Counted from the stretch's first letter, positions 22,442 to 32,975 are shown. The stretch is DNA of 64,000 nt from Novacetimonas maltaceti (GCF_002906255.1 NZ_POTC01000004.1:50580-114579), one strand, 5' to 3'. Numbers and translations: made by a program. The notes: generated by a model not told the origin, from the letters alone.

Positions 22442-23464
22442 GTGACGCATTTCTTTTTGCATACGCTTGTGGGGCAGGTCCTGCTGGTTGTCCTTGAAAC
22501 GCTGGCCGTGCTTGTGCCGCTCCTGCTGGGGGTTGCGTACCTGACCCTTGCGGAGCGTAAGGTCATGGCTGCGATGCAGTTGCGCAAGGGGCCGAACGTC
22601 AACGGTCCGTTCGGCGTGCTGCAGGCATTCGCAGACGCCATCAAGATGCTGACGAAGGAAACGGTCATCCCGGCGGGTGCCAACCGGATGCTGTTCCTGT
22701 TCGCGCCATTCCTGACGTTTTCCCTTGCGATGGTGGCATGGGCGGTCATCCCGACCGGCAACGGGCTTGCAGTGGCGGACATCAATGTCGGCGTGCTCTA
22801 CCTGCTGGCGATTTCCTCGCTCGGGGTTTACGGCATCCTGATCGCGGGCTGGGCATCCAATTCCAAATACGCGTTCCTTGGCGGCCTGCGTTCGGCGGCG
22901 CAGATGGTGTCGTATGAAGTCTCGATCGGGCTTGTCATTGTCTCCGTATTGCTTGCGGTCGGCAGCCTGAACCTCAATGACATCGTGCTGGCGCAGCGCC
23001 ACGTCTGGTTCTGCCTGCCGATGTTCCCGATGTTCATCGTCTTCTTCATCTCGGCGCTGGCGGAAACCAACCGCGCGCCGTTCGACCTTCCCGAAGGGGA
23101 GAGCGAACTGGTCGCCGGGTTCTTCGTCGAATATTCCGCGCTGGCGTTCGGCCTCTTCTTCCTTGGTGAATATGCCAACATGTTCCTGATGTCGGGCATG
23201 ATCAGCATCCTGTTCCTTGGCGGCTGGCTGCCGCCGCTGGCGATCGCGCCGCTGACATGGATCCCGGGACCGCTGTGGCTGATCGCGAAGATCCTGTTCT
23301 GCCTGTTTGTCTTCATCTGGGTCCGCGCGACATTCCCGCGTTACCGCTATGACCAGCTGATGCGGCTGGGGTGGAAGGTGTTCCTGCCGTTCTCGCTGGC
23401 GTGGATGGTGCTGACGGCCGGTTTTCTGATGGTGACGGGCCTGCTGCCCGGAGGAGCAAGCTGA
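22442..23464 (+). CDS. nuoH: NADH-quinone oxidoreductase subunit H (NuoH)
   Basis: 340 residues, about eight membrane helices. It joins the peripheral and membrane arms and lines the quinone channel. Conserved marks are [17 protein letters not shown] and [21 protein letters not shown]. The start is GTG 22442, six bases after nuoG. Its stop TGA shares one base with the ATG of nuoI. Confidence 0.97.
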   Translation: MTHFFLHTLVGQVLLVVLETLAVLVPLLLGVAYLTLAERKVMAAMQLRKGPNVNGPFGVLQAFADAIKMLTKETVIPAGANRMLFLFAPFLTFSLAMVAWAVIPTGNGLAVADINVGVLYLLAISSLGVYGILIAGWASNSKYAFLGGLRSAAQMVSYEVSIGLVIVSVLLAVGSLNLNDIVLAQRHVWFCLPMFPMFIVFFISALAETNRAPFDLPEGESELVAGFFVEYSALAFGLFFLGEYANMFLMSGMISILFLGGWLPPLAIAPLTWIPGPLWLIAKILFCLFVFIWVRATFPRYRYDQLMRLGWKVFLPFSLAWMVLTAGFLMVTGLLPGGAS

Positions 23465-23952
23465 TGGGATATCTCAGCCGTACTGCCCGCTCGTTCCTGC
23501 TGAGCGAACTGGTTTCGGGCATGAGCGTCACGCTCAAGGCATTTTTCAAGCCCAAGGCGACGATCAATTATCCCTACGAAAAGGGACCGCTGTCGCCGCG
23601 TTTCCGTGGCGAGCATGCGCTGCGCCGCTATCCCAACGGGGAGGAACGCTGCATCGCGTGCAAGCTGTGCGAGGCGACATGCCCGGCGGAGGCCATCACC
23701 ATCGAGGCCGAGCCGCGCGACGACGGGTCGCGCCGTACCACACGGTACGACATTGACATGACGAAGTGCATCTATTGCGGGCTGTGCGAGGAAGCCTGTC
23801 CCGTGGATGCGATCGTTGAAGGCCCCAACTACGAATTCGCGACAGAGACGCGCGAAGAACTGATGTACAACAAGGACAAGCTGCTCGCCAATGGCGACCG
23901 CTGGGAAAGCGTTCTTGCGCGCCGGCTGGAGCTGGATGCGCCGTATCGTTGA
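23464..23952 (+). CDS. nuoI: NADH-quinone oxidoreductase subunit I (NuoI)
   Basis: 162 residues, ferredoxin-like subunit with clusters N6a and N6b. Two C-x2-C-x2-C-x3-C-P motifs are intact: [12 protein letters not shown] and [15 protein letters not shown] 23464 overlaps the nuoH stop by one base and gives the conserved amphipathic N-terminus. The longer frame upstream is inside nuoH. A 93-base gap before nuoJ is the longest up to this point in the operon. Confidence 0.97.
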   Translation: MGYLSRTARSFLLSELVSGMSVTLKAFFKPKATINYPYEKGPLSPRFRGEHALRRYPNGEERCIACKLCEATCPAEAITIEAEPRDDGSRRTTRYDIDMTKCIYCGLCEEACPVDAIVEGPNYEFATETREELMYNKDKLLANGDRWESVLARRLELDAPYR

Positions 23953-24045
23953 CGTGGCGGATCGCATGTCCCCCCGCCACCCGCGCGGTGGCAGGTGGAC
24001 ATGCGGGCAGCAGGAGGAAATATCCATGCGGCAGGAAGGTCACCC

Positions 24046-24819
24046 ATGATGACCCAAATCGTCTTTTACATATTTGCGGCGGTCCTGGTTCTTTCTGCCT
24101 CGATGGTGGTCAGCGCCCGTAATCCCGTGCATTCGGTCCTGTTCCTGATACTGGCGTTTTTCAACGCGGCGGGGCTGTTCCTGATCGCGGGGGCCGAATT
24201 CCTCGCGATGATCCTGGTCATCGTCTATGTCGGCGCGGTGGCGGTGCTGTTCCTGTTCGTCGTCATGATGCTCGACATCCGCGTGGCGCAGGCGCGCGAG
24301 GGGCTGCAGCGTTATGCCCCGTTCGGCGCGGCGCTGGGCGGGGTGCTGCTGGCGGAACTGGTGCTGGCGTTCCTGCACTGGCGCGTGGCGTCGAATATCG
24401 GCGATGTCGCGCACCTGGTGCCATCCACGCCCACGCGGACGAACACGGCGGCGATCGGGGATGTGCTTTATACGCACTACATCTTCCTGTTCCAGGCCTG
24501 CGCGCTCGTGCTGCTGGTGGCGATGATCGGGGCGATCGTGCTGACCCTGCGTGACCGGCCCACCGGACGGCGGCAGGACATCGAGCGCCAGCATGAACGC
24601 CAGCCCGCGGATTCCATGGAAATGCTTTCCCTGCCGCTGGGGCGCAGCGTCGGCGCGATGGGTGGTTTCCTGCGCCCGCGCAGGTCCTATGACATTGCCG
24701 CCGTGCCGGGCACCTATGGCACGCAGGCCTATCGCGAGGAGGAGCAGGAGCTTGCCGAAGGCACCGCCCTTGTCGTGGTCGCGGATGTCACGAAAAACGA
24801 AAGTCGGGACAATGAATAG
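24046..24819 (+). CDS. nuoJ: NADH-quinone oxidoreductase subunit J (NuoJ)
   Basis: 257 residues. Five membrane helices in the first ~175 residues, with [11 protein letters not shown] and the [19 protein letters not shown] helix that carries the pi-bulge. After the last helix there is an ~80-residue polar C-terminal extension, longer than in E. coli (184 residues in total). ATG 24046 follows GGAAGG; ATG 24049 is next to it. The end overlaps nuoK by eight bases. Confidence 0.95.
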   Translation: MMTQIVFYIFAAVLVLSASMVVSARNPVHSVLFLILAFFNAAGLFLIAGAEFLAMILVIVYVGAVAVLFLFVVMMLDIRVAQAREGLQRYAPFGAALGGVLLAELVLAFLHWRVASNIGDVAHLVPSTPTRTNTAAIGDVLYTHYIFLFQACALVLLVAMIGAIVLTLRDRPTGRRQDIERQHERQPADSMEMLSLPLGRSVGAMGGFLRPRRSYDIAAVPGTYGTQAYREEEQELAEGTALVVVADVTKNESRDNE

Positions 24820-25135
24820 TGCAATCGCCACCATTGGCGTCACGCCATACCTTGTCATCAGCGCGATCCTGCTGGTCCTTGGCGTGTTCGGTATCTTCCT
24901 GAACCGCAAGAACGTCATCATCATCCTGATGTCGATCGAACTGATCCTGCTGTCGGCCAACATCAATTTCGTGGCGTTTTCCGCGGCACTTGGCGACCTG
25001 TCGGGGCAGGTGTTCACGCTGTTCGTGCTGACCATCGCGGCGGCGGAATCCGCGATCGGCCTTGCCATCGTCACTGTCTATTTCCGTAATCGCGGCTCGA
25101 TCGAGGTCGACCGCATTACGATGATGAAAGGGTGA
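24812..25135 (+). CDS. nuoK: NADH-quinone oxidoreductase subunit K (NuoK)
   Basis: 107 residues, three membrane helices. Proton-path subunit with the conserved glutamates in [10 protein letters not shown] and [13 protein letters not shown] 24812 lies inside the end of nuoJ, so translation is coupled. The longer frame to the left belongs to nuoJ's other frame and is not real. nuoL follows after seven bases. Confidence 0.96.
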   Translation: MNSAIATIGVTPYLVISAILLVLGVFGIFLNRKNVIIILMSIELILLSANINFVAFSAALGDLSGQVFTLFVLTIAAAESAIGLAIVTVYFRNRGSIEVDRITMMKG

Positions 25136-25142
25136 TCGGATC

Positions 25143-27083
25143 ATGCAAACGGCATCCTGCCTTTTTGAAATCGCGGTCTTCGCGCCGCTGGTCGGGTTCC
25201 TGACCGCCGGGATGGGGGGGCGCATCATTGGCGACGCCCTGTCGCAGGCGCTGACGATCATCCTGATGCTCATCGCCAGCCTGGCCGCCATCGGCGCGCT
25301 GCTGATCGAGGGGCAGGGCGGCATGGTGACCGCCCTTGTCCCCGTGGCCGACTGGATCCAGGCGGGCAATTTCCATGTGGCGTGGGGGCTGCGCATGGAT
25401 GCGCTGTCGGTGTCCATCGTCGCCATGGTGTGCGTGGTCTCCACGCTCGTGCATGTCTACAGCACGGGATACATGGCGCATGAGAGCATGCCGCGCTTCC
25501 GCTTCTTCTCCTACCTGTCGCTGTTTACGTTCGCGATGCTGATGCTGGTGACGTCGAACGACCTGATCCAGCTCTTCTTCGGGTGGGAAGGCGTGGGCCT
25601 CGCCAGTTACCTGCTGATCGGATACTGGTACACGCGCCCGTCGGCCGCCGCCGCCGCGATCAAGGCGTTTGTCGTCAACCGCGTGGCGGACCTGTTCTTC
25701 CTGGTCGGCATTGCGCTGCTGTATGTCGAATTCGGCACCGTGACCTATGACGACATCTTCGCGATGGTGCCCGCGCACATGAACGATGTGTATCACCTGT
25801 TTGGCGCCCATCGCGCCATCGAGGTGATCTGCATGCTGCTGTTCATCGGCGCGATGGGCAAGTCGGCGCAGCTGTTCCTGCATACATGGCTGCCCGACGC
25901 GATGGAGGGGCCGACCCCGGTGTCCGCCCTGATCCATGCGGCGACGATGGTCACGGCGGGCGTATTCCTGATGGCGCGGATGTCGCCGGTGGTGGAATTC
26001 GCCCCATTTACGCGTGACTTCATCATCCTGATCGGTGCGACGACCTGTTTCTTTGCCGCGACCGTGGGGCTGGTGCAGCCCGACATCAAGCGCACGATCG
26101 CCTATTCCACCTGTTCGCAGCTGGGCTACATGTTCGTGGCCGTGGGGGTGGGCGCGTACCAGGCAGCGATGTTCCACCTGACGACGCATGCGTTTTTCAA
26201 GGCGCTGCTGTTCCTTGGCGCGGGCTGCGTGATCCATGCCGTCCATGACGAGCAGGACATGTTCCGCATGGGCGGGCTGTGGCGCAAGATCCCGGTGACC
26301 TATGTGTGCATGTGGCTGGGCAGCCTTGCGCTGGCGGGGATCTTCCCCTTCGCGGGCTACTGGTCGAAGGATGCGATCCTTGATGCGGCATGGATGTCGC
26401 CTGCGACGATGGGCACCTATGGCTGGATCATGGGCTGCATCACCGCGTTCCTGACCGCACTGTACAGCTGGCGGCTGATCTTCCTTGTCTTCCATGGGAA
26501 GCCGCGTGACGCGCACCTGCATGAGGGTGCCCATGAAAGCCCGATTTCCATGACCGGGCCGGTCATCCTGCTGGGCTTTGGCGCGGTGCTTGGCGGCATC
26601 CTGCTGGCGCCGCTCTATATCGGCAGGGATCAGGTGGCGTTCTGGAACGGGGCGATCGCGAATGCGCCGGGTAACGACATCATGGACATGATGGAACACG
26701 CCCCGGCGTTAATCTCCCTCGTGCCAAGCATTGCCGCCGTTGGGGGGATCCTCGTCGCCTATGTCTGCTACATGCTGCGGCCGGAAATCCCGGGGGCGAT
26801 GGCGCGCGCGCTGCGTCCGCTTTACCTGTTCCTGCTGAACAAATGGTATTTCGACGAACTGTATGACCTGATCATCATCCGTCCGTACAGGGCGCTGGCG
26901 CGCGTGTTGTGGAAGGATGTCGATGAAGGCGTGGTCGAGGGCATCCCCGAAGGGCTGGCCCGCATGACCGTGGCGTCGGCGGGGCAGGCGGTGAAGATCC
27001 AGACCGGTTCGATCGCGGTCTATGCCTTTACGATGCTGATCGGGTTGGTGGTGCTTCTGTCCACCATGCTGCTGACCCACTGA
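25143..27083 (+). CDS. nuoL: NADH-quinone oxidoreductase subunit L (NuoL)
   Basis: 646 residues. Distal antiporter-like proton-pumping subunit. NuoL-specific marks include F-F-G-W-E-G-V-G-L-A-S-Y-L-L-I-G-Y-W-Y, H-T-W-L-P-D-A-M-E-G-P-T-P-V-S-A-L-I-H and the C-terminal N-K-W-Y-F-D-E-L-Y-D-L-I lateral-helix region. The final helix ends L-L-S-T-M-L-L-T-H, so the protein is complete and not fused to another subunit. Normally nuoM follows; here nuoN starts 24 bases later. Confidence 0.97.
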   Translation: MQTASCLFEIAVFAPLVGFLTAGMGGRIIGDALSQALTIILMLIASLAAIGALLIEGQGGMVTALVPVADWIQAGNFHVAWGLRMDALSVSIVAMVCVVSTLVHVYSTGYMAHESMPRFRFFSYLSLFTFAMLMLVTSNDLIQLFFGWEGVGLASYLLIGYWYTRPSAAAAAIKAFVVNRVADLFFLVGIALLYVEFGTVTYDDIFAMVPAHMNDVYHLFGAHRAIEVICMLLFIGAMGKSAQLFLHTWLPDAMEGPTPVSALIHAATMVTAGVFLMARMSPVVEFAPFTRDFIILIGATTCFFAATVGLVQPDIKRTIAYSTCSQLGYMFVAVGVGAYQAAMFHLTTHAFFKALLFLGAGCVIHAVHDEQDMFRMGGLWRKIPVTYVCMWLGSLALAGIFPFAGYWSKDAILDAAWMSPATMGTYGWIMGCITAFLTALYSWRLIFLVFHGKPRDAHLHEGAHESPISMTGPVILLGFGAVLGGILLAPLYIGRDQVAFWNGAIANAPGNDIMDMMEHAPALISLVPSIAAVGGILVAYVCYMLRPEIPGAMARALRPLYLFLLNKWYFDELYDLIIIRPYRALARVLWKDVDEGVVEGIPEGLARMTVASAGQAVKIQTGSIAVYAFTMLIGLVVLLSTMLLTH

Positions 27084-27107
27084 AGCCATGATGACGAGGG
27101 TGAACCT

Positions 27108-28532
27108 ATGAACTGGACACTTGCTCTGCCTGAAATCGTGCTGGCGATATCGGGCCTCGCCATCCTGGTGTTCGGCGTGGTGCAGAAACGTGAAAATCCG
27201 TTTTTCTCCTGCTCCATGCTGGCGATGGCGGCATTTTTCATCACCGGCCTGCTGGTGCTCTTTACGCCTGACGGGGTTGGCTACAACCATATTTTCGTCA
27301 ATGACGACTTCGCGCGCTTCATGAAGATCCTGTCGCTGTGCGGTGCGTTCCTCGCGACGATGATGAGTGTGGGCTATGCCCGCGAAATGGAGATCGCGAA
27401 GTTCGAATTCCCGGTGCTGATCCTGTTTTCCACGCTGGGCACGATGATGATGGCGTCGTCGGGCAATCTGATGACGCTGTTTGTCGGGCTGGAACTGTCG
27501 TCGCTTGCGATCTACATCCTGTGCGCCTTTGCCCGTGACCAGGTGCGCGCGGCGGAGGCGGGGCTGAAATACTTCGTCCTCGGTTCCCTGGCGTCGGGGC
27601 TGCTGCTGTATGGCATCGCACTTGTCTATGGCTTTGCGGGCACGCTGGAATATGGCGGGCTGCAGACGGCGGTGGCGGGGACTGCGGCGCTGCCGACGGG
27701 GCTTATGATCGGCATCGTCTTCATGCTGGTCGGCCTGTCGTTCAAGCTGTCGGCGGTGCCGTTCCACATGTGGACGCCTGACGTGTACCAGGGATCGCCA
27801 TCGTCGGTGACGGCCTACATGGCCGGCGCGCCAAAGATCGCGGCCTTTGCCGTGCTGCTGCGGGTGATGATCGGGCCGTTCGGCCACATGACGGAGCAGT
27901 GGCGCCTGCTGATCGAACTGGTGTCGGTGGCTTCCATGCTGTTCGGTTCCATCGCCGCGATCGCGCAGACGGACATCAAGCGGCTGATGGCGTACTCCTC
28001 CATCGGGCACATGGGATACGCCATGATGGGCATGGCCGCCGCCACGCCGGAGGGCACGCGCGGGACGCTGGTCTACCTCGTGACCTACCTGTTCATGAAT
28101 GTCGGCGCGTTCGCGGGCATTGTCGCGATGCGGCGCAAGGGCTTCGCCATGACGCGCATTTCCGACCTTGCCGGACTGGGCAGGACCGCGCCGGGCATGG
28201 CGGCCGCGATGGCCATCTTCATGTTCAGTATGGCGGGTGCGCCGCCGCTGGCTGGATTTTTCGGCAAATTGATGGTTTTCTATGCGGCCATCAACGCGCA
28301 CCTGTATGCGCTGGCGGCCATCGGCGTCATCAGCAGCATCATCGGTGCCTATTATTATGTCCGGATTGTCAAGGTCATGTTCTTTGATAAGGCGGGGGAA
28401 GCCTTCGACCGTCCCCCTGTCTCCCTGTCGTTCATTTCCGTGGGCATGGGCCTTGTGACCTGCCTGTTCATCGTGGTCCTGGGGCCGGTTTCGACCGCAG
28501 CCCAGGCCGCCGCGCAGGCGTTGCTGAGGTAA
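27108..28532 (+). CDS. nuoN: NADH-quinone oxidoreductase subunit N (NuoN)
   Basis: 474 residues. Antiporter-like proton-pumping subunit. It is NuoN and not NuoM: the start resembles L-A-L-P-E-I-V-L-A, and it has G-L-E-L-S-S-L-A-I-Y-I-L-C-A-F, A-G-L-K-Y-F-V-L-G-S-L-A-S-G-L-L-L-Y-G and F-H-M-W-T-P-D-V-Y-Q-G-S-P-S, all typical of NuoN. The start has a GAGGGTG box. The stop TAA shares one base with the ATG of birA. Confidence 0.96.
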   Translation: MNWTLALPEIVLAISGLAILVFGVVQKRENPFFSCSMLAMAAFFITGLLVLFTPDGVGYNHIFVNDDFARFMKILSLCGAFLATMMSVGYAREMEIAKFEFPVLILFSTLGTMMMASSGNLMTLFVGLELSSLAIYILCAFARDQVRAAEAGLKYFVLGSLASGLLLYGIALVYGFAGTLEYGGLQTAVAGTAALPTGLMIGIVFMLVGLSFKLSAVPFHMWTPDVYQGSPSSVTAYMAGAPKIAAFAVLLRVMIGPFGHMTEQWRLLIELVSVASMLFGSIAAIAQTDIKRLMAYSSIGHMGYAMMGMAAATPEGTRGTLVYLVTYLFMNVGAFAGIVAMRRKGFAMTRISDLAGLGRTAPGMAAAMAIFMFSMAGAPPLAGFFGKLMVFYAAINAHLYALAAIGVISSIIGAYYYVRIVKVMFFDKAGEAFDRPPVSLSFISVGMGLVTCLFIVVLGPVSTAAQAAAQALLR

Positions 28533-29308
28533 TGCGGCCCATTACCGATGTTACGGTCGTGGAGGTGCCACGGATCCATGCGGGTCCGTGGCATCTTGAA
28601 ATTCACGGGGAACTGGGGTCTACATCCGACCTCTGCCTGGAGCGCGCGCGCGACGGCGCGGCGGAGGGACTGGCGATCCTTGCGCTGAAACAGACGCGCG
28701 GGCGGGGCAGTCGCGGGCGCGGATGGGTCGATCCGGGCGGCAACCTGTCGATGTCGGTCCTGCTGCGTCCGGGGCAGGACGCAACCCCGGTGGGGCTGTG
28801 GCCGTTCATCGCCGGACTGGCTTTTTACGACGCGCTGGCCCCATGGGTGGGGCCGGGGCATGCGCTCAGCCTGAAATGGCCCAATGACCTGCTGCTCGAC
28901 GGGCGCAAGGTCGCGGGCATCCTGATCGAGGCCGGGGGAGCGGGCGACGGGCGGTGGCTGTCGCTGGGCATGGGGGCCAACCTGTGCGTGGCGCCGGTGA
29001 TCGAGGGGCGTGACCTGGCCTGCATGGCCGATGCCGGTCCCGCGCCGGATGTGGGGAAGGTGGCGTCCGCCGTGCTGACGATGCTCGACATCTGGATGGC
29101 GCGGCATGCGCAGGACGGGTTCGACGTCATCCGTGCCGCATGGTTGCAACGCGCCCACCCGGTGGGTACGCCGGTGCGTGTCGTCGCTGCCACGGGGACG
29201 GTGTGCGGGACGTTCGGGGGGATCAGCGGCGACGGACTGCTGCTGCTGCGCACGCCCGACGGGGTGCGGGCCATCTCCACCGGCGAGGTCCTGCTGGGCA
29301 CGGCATGA
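28532..29308 (+). CDS. birA: Biotin--[acetyl-CoA carboxylase] ligase (BirA, class I)
   Basis: 258 residues. It activates biotin to biotinyl-AMP and attaches it to the carboxylase carrier protein. The catalytic signature T-R-G-R-G-S-R-G-R-G-W (G-R-G-R-x-G family loop) and the lysine motif L-K-W-P-N-D-L-L-L-D-G-R-K-V-A-G-I-L are present. There is no N-terminal helix-turn-helix, so it should not act as a repressor. It is translationally coupled to nuoN, an arrangement seen in other alphaproteobacteria. Confidence 0.94.
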   Translation: MRPITDVTVVEVPRIHAGPWHLEIHGELGSTSDLCLERARDGAAEGLAILALKQTRGRGSRGRGWVDPGGNLSMSVLLRPGQDATPVGLWPFIAGLAFYDALAPWVGPGHALSLKWPNDLLLDGRKVAGILIEAGGAGDGRWLSLGMGANLCVAPVIEGRDLACMADAGPAPDVGKVASAVLTMLDIWMARHAQDGFDVIRAAWLQRAHPVGTPVRVVAATGTVCGTFGGISGDGLLLLRTPDGVRAISTGEVLLGTA

Positions 29309-29665
29309 CGGGCCGTCGCCACTGTTGGGGCAGGGTGGCAGGGATGGCATGGGAACGGCCGGAATTCATAATGCGTTTGAGCATGGGGGATTACATGTTA
29401 ATCCCTTATACCCATATTGATGGGTAGAAGTCAGGTCATGCCGACCTGCGTCGAGCCCCCGCTCGTGCCGACATGCCGCCACAGGTGGCTGTCGTCATGG
29501 ATGCGGGCGTGGCTTCGCGGGGAAGGGGTGGCCGTGGCGCGAAAGGGCGCCGGACAGAAGGTTTTGTCCCCGGGACACGGGACACATGGGCACGGAATTC
29601 TGGTGGGGGGTGCGCCCCTGCCTGTCTGAAAATGGAAATATGAACAGTGTACAGAAGGGTATCAT
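29309..29665. other. birA-rnj intergenic region
   Basis: 357 bases with only short frames that look like chance. An AT-richer stretch at about 29385-29425 and another just before rnj (29630-29665) are the likely promoter positions. No terminator hairpin with a T run was seen after birA. Confidence 0.4.
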
Positions 29666-31309
29666 ATGAATGACATGACCGCACTGGAATTTCTCCCGCT
29701 GGGGGGAACAGGCGAAATCGGGATGAACCTCAACCTCTACCGCCAGGGCGACAGCTGGCTGGCGGTGGACTGTGGCATCGGCTTCAGCGGCAATGACACG
29801 CCAGAGGCCGAGATCCTGCTGCCTGATCCGGTCTTCATCGCCGAACGCCGCAAGGATCTGGTCGGTCTGGTCATCACCCATGCGCATGAGGATCATCTGG
29901 GCGCCGTGGCGCACCTGTGGCCGCAGCTGGGTTGCCCGGTCTATGCCACGCCGTTTGCCGCCGCCGTGCTGCGGCGCAAGCTGGGGGAGGCGCAGCTGCT
30001 CCAGCAGGTGCCCATCCATACGATCCCGACCGGTGGTGCTTTCACCGTTGGCGATTTCGACCTGCGCTTCATCCCCGTCACCCATTCCGTGCCGGAGGCG
30101 CAGGCCCTTGTCCTGCGCACGCCGCAGGGGATCGTGATCCATACCGGTGACTGGAAATTCGACCCCAACCCGCTGGTGGGGCCGCCGACCGACATCGCCG
30201 CGTTCGAGGAACTGGGCCGCGAAGGCGTGCTGGCGATGGTGTGTGACAGCACCAATGTCCGCACCGAAGGTCCCTCCGCGTCCGAGGCGGATGTCCGCCG
30301 GGAGATGACGAAGCTGGTCGCAACGCTGGAGGGGCGGGTCGCGGTGACCTGCTTCGCCAGCAACGTCGCGCGCGTGGAGACGATTGCCAAGGCCGCGAAG
30401 GCCGCCAACCGCGTCGTTGCCGTCGTCGGCCGGTCCCTGCGCAACCTTGAGGTGGCCGCGCGGGAATGTGGCTACCTTTCGGATATCCCCCCGTTCCTGT
30501 CGGAGCAGGAGGCCAATTCCGTCCCCGACAACCAGATCCTGCTGATCGTGACCGGCAGCCAGGGGGAACCGCGTTCCGCCCTGTCGCGCATCGCGGTGGA
30601 CACGCATCCCAACATCTCGCTGGGCGAGGGGGATAACGTCATCTACAGCAGCCGCATGATTCCGGGGAACGAGCAGGCGGTCATCCAGGTGCAGGACAAC
30701 CTGACGCGGCGCGGGATCAACGTGATCACCGACCGTGACCATCTGGTGCATGTGTCGGGCCATGCGACGGGGGGCGACGTGCGCCGCCTGTATGAAATGG
30801 TGAAGCCGAAATACCTTGTCCCCGTGCATGGTGAATGGCGCCACCTGACGGCCAATGCCGCGATCGCGCAGGAACTCGACATCACGCCGGTCCTGCTGGA
30901 GGATGGCGACATCCTGAACATGAAGGACGCGTCCTTCGACGTGGTCGATACCGCCCCGACCGGGCGGCTGGTCCTTGATGGGGGACGGCTGCTGCAGATG
31001 AATGGCGGCGTGCTGTCGGCGCGTCGGCGCATGCTGTTCAACGGCGTCGTGCTGGGCAGTTTCGCGGTGGACGAGGAAGGCTACCTGATCGGCGACCCGA
31101 AGGTCAGCGCGCCGGGCCTGCTGGATGCCGAAGACCCCGAGACGGCGCGCGTGACGGAAGAATTCGGCAATGCGCTGGATGAAATCCCCGACGAACTGCG
31201 CGGCAATGACGTGACGTTCCGCGATGCGGCCAAGACGGCGCTGCGCCGCGCGCTGGGGCGCAAGCTGCAGAAGCGCCCGCTGGTGGACGTGCACCTGCTG
31301 CGGGTCTGA
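29666..31309 (+). CDS. rnj: Ribonuclease J
   Basis: 547 residues. Metallo-beta-lactamase / beta-CASP nuclease with 5'-exonuclease and endonuclease activity in mRNA decay and rRNA maturation. The metal motif H-A-H-E-D-H is at 72-77 (T-H-A-H-E-D-H-L-G), with G-D-W-K-F-D and C-D-S-T-N-V downstream, the beta-CASP G-S-Q-G-E-P and the late H-V-S-G-H-A motif. The start is ATG 29666; ATG 29675 is close. It is followed by a strong terminator at 31352-31395, so it is transcribed alone. Confidence 0.95.
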   Translation: MNDMTALEFLPLGGTGEIGMNLNLYRQGDSWLAVDCGIGFSGNDTPEAEILLPDPVFIAERRKDLVGLVITHAHEDHLGAVAHLWPQLGCPVYATPFAAAVLRRKLGEAQLLQQVPIHTIPTGGAFTVGDFDLRFIPVTHSVPEAQALVLRTPQGIVIHTGDWKFDPNPLVGPPTDIAAFEELGREGVLAMVCDSTNVRTEGPSASEADVRREMTKLVATLEGRVAVTCFASNVARVETIAKAAKAANRVVAVVGRSLRNLEVAARECGYLSDIPPFLSEQEANSVPDNQILLIVTGSQGEPRSALSRIAVDTHPNISLGEGDNVIYSSRMIPGNEQAVIQVQDNLTRRGINVITDRDHLVHVSGHATGGDVRRLYEMVKPKYLVPVHGEWRHLTANAAIAQELDITPVLLEDGDILNMKDASFDVVDTAPTGRLVLDGGRLLQMNGGVLSARRRMLFNGVVLGSFAVDEEGYLIGDPKVSAPGLLDAEDPETARVTEEFGNALDEIPDELRGNDVTFRDAAKTALRRALGRKLQKRPLVDVHLLRV

Positions 31310-31351
31310 CATTTCCACATCCCGCTGCCGTTGGCGCGGGGAGAGGAATTT

Positions 31352-31395
31352 GAAATGGCAGGGGACAGCGCACCGTCTCCTGCCATTTCTTTTTT
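31352..31395 (+). terminator. Intrinsic terminator of rnj
   Basis: A 15-pair stem (31352-31366 with 31375-31389, one G-T pair), an eight-base loop and a run of six T at 31390-31395. It begins 42 bases after the rnj stop. The remaining ~255 bases up to proS contain no credible gene. Confidence 0.9.
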
Positions 31396-31650
31396 ATAGG
31401 ACGTTTTTCCCTAAACCCGGCGGCGTTTTCGACACTCGGATCGTGGAGGCAATGTAGACGTGGCCGATGGGGCGTGTCACCTGCCTCACGCGGATGTTGA
31501 ACGGCCGGAGGGGGGCGTTTTCGATCACGCTTGGGTGTGGTGGTGCAACCCGCCGCCATGGGGCGTGCAGATGCCCCATTCCACGGTTGATATTATTGGG
31601 TTACGGTTCGCGCCGTCTGGATCGGTTCTGAACATAAGGTTGATACGCAC

Positions 31651-32970
31651 ATGCGTCTGTCCCGCAGCTTTCTTCCCACACTCAAGGAAAACCCCGCAGA
31701 GGCGCAGATCACCTCGCACCGCCTGATGCTGCGGGCGGGTCTGATCCGCCAGACCTCCGCGGGGATCTATGCGTGGCTGCCAGCGGGCCTGAAGGTGCTG
31801 CGCAACATCGCCAACATCGTGCGTGCCGAACAGGATGCCATCGGCGCGCAGGAAATGCTGATGCCCACGCTACAGTCTTCCGAACTGTGGAAGCGTTCGG
31901 GCCGCTATGACGCCTATGGCCCCGAAATGCTGCGCATCCGTGACCGCCACGAACGCGACCTGCTGTACGGGCCCACGAACGAGGAAATGGTGACCGACCT
32001 GTTCGGGCAGGTGGTCAAGTCCTACCGCGAACTGCCGCAGGTGCTCTATCATGTGCAGTGGAAGTTCCGTGACGAGGTGCGTCCGCGCTTTGGCGTGATG
32101 CGCGGGCGCGAGTTCTACATGAAGGACGCCTACAGCTTCGACGTGGATTATGACGCGGCAGTGGATTCCTATCGCCGCATGATGCTGGCCTACCTGCGCA
32201 CGTTCCAGCGCCTTGGCGTCAAGGCGATCCCGATGGTGGCCGATACCGGGCCGATCGGCGGCGAACTCAGCCACGAATTCCTTGTCCTTGCCCCCACGGG
32301 CGAAAGCGGCGTGTTCTTCGACGGCGCGTTCGAGGAACAGGACTGGCTGTCCGAGGCGGTGGACATTTCCGACCGTGAGTCGCTGGCGAAGTTCTTTGCG
32401 CGCATGACCTCGTTCTATGCCGCGACGGACGAAAAGCATGACGAGGCGCAGTGGGCGAAGGTGCCGCCCGAGCGTCGTCGCGAAGGACGCGGGATCGAGG
32501 TGGGGCACATCTTCCATTTTGGCCGCAAATACACGGAATCTATGGATATTTCCGTCAGCGGCCCCGATGGCGCGCCCCTGTATCCGGAAATGGGGTCGTA
32601 TGGCATCGGCGTCTCGCGCCTGGTCGCGGCGATCATCGAGGCCAGCCATGACGAGCAGGGCATCATCTGGCCGCAGTCGGTTGCCCCCTTTGCCGCCGTC
32701 ATCATCAACCTCAAGAATGGTGATGCGCAGTGCGATGAAATCTGCGAACGCCTCTACGCTGCGGCCCCCGAGCACCTGCTGTATGACGATCGCGGCGAAC
32801 GTGCGGGCGTGAAGTTCGCGGATGCCGACCTGATGGGCCATCCGTGGCAGGTCATCGTCGGCCCGCGCGGTGCGAAGGCCGGGATCGTGGAAGTGAAGAA
32901 CCGCGCGAGCGGCGAGCGGAGCGAGATGCCGGTCGACGCGGTGCTGGCGCATATCGGCGTGGGCGCCTGA
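31651..32970 (+). CDS. proS: Prolyl-tRNA synthetase, short alphaproteobacterial form
   Basis: 439 residues. It charges tRNA-Pro. The class II motifs are present: motif 1 near [13 protein letters not shown], motif 2 [20 protein letters not shown], and motif 3 [11 protein letters not shown]. The protein is about 130 residues shorter than E. coli ProRS because the INS editing domain between motifs 2 and 3 is absent, as is usual in alphaproteobacteria. lolC/E follows five bases later. Confidence 0.96.
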   Translation: MRLSRSFLPTLKENPAEAQITSHRLMLRAGLIRQTSAGIYAWLPAGLKVLRNIANIVRAEQDAIGAQEMLMPTLQSSELWKRSGRYDAYGPEMLRIRDRHERDLLYGPTNEEMVTDLFGQVVKSYRELPQVLYHVQWKFRDEVRPRFGVMRGREFYMKDAYSFDVDYDAAVDSYRRMMLAYLRTFQRLGVKAIPMVADTGPIGGELSHEFLVLAPTGESGVFFDGAFEEQDWLSEAVDISDRESLAKFFARMTSFYAATDEKHDEAQWAKVPPERRREGRGIEVGHIFHFGRKYTESMDISVSGPDGAPLYPEMGSYGIGVSRLVAAIIEASHDEQGIIWPQSVAPFAAVIINLKNGDAQCDEICERLYAAAPEHLLYDDRGERAGVKFADADLMGHPWQVIVGPRGAKAGIVEVKNRASGERSEMPVDAVLAHIGVGA

Positions 32971-32975
32971 CCCGC

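Noticed and set aside
26700..27083. NuoL C-terminus as a remnant or fusion of NuoM
   Set aside because: The segment has the normal NuoL lateral-helix and final-helix pattern and no NuoM motifs.
31460..31726. 88-codon plus-strand frame before proS
   Set aside because: Overlaps the proS start in another frame and has no ribosome site.
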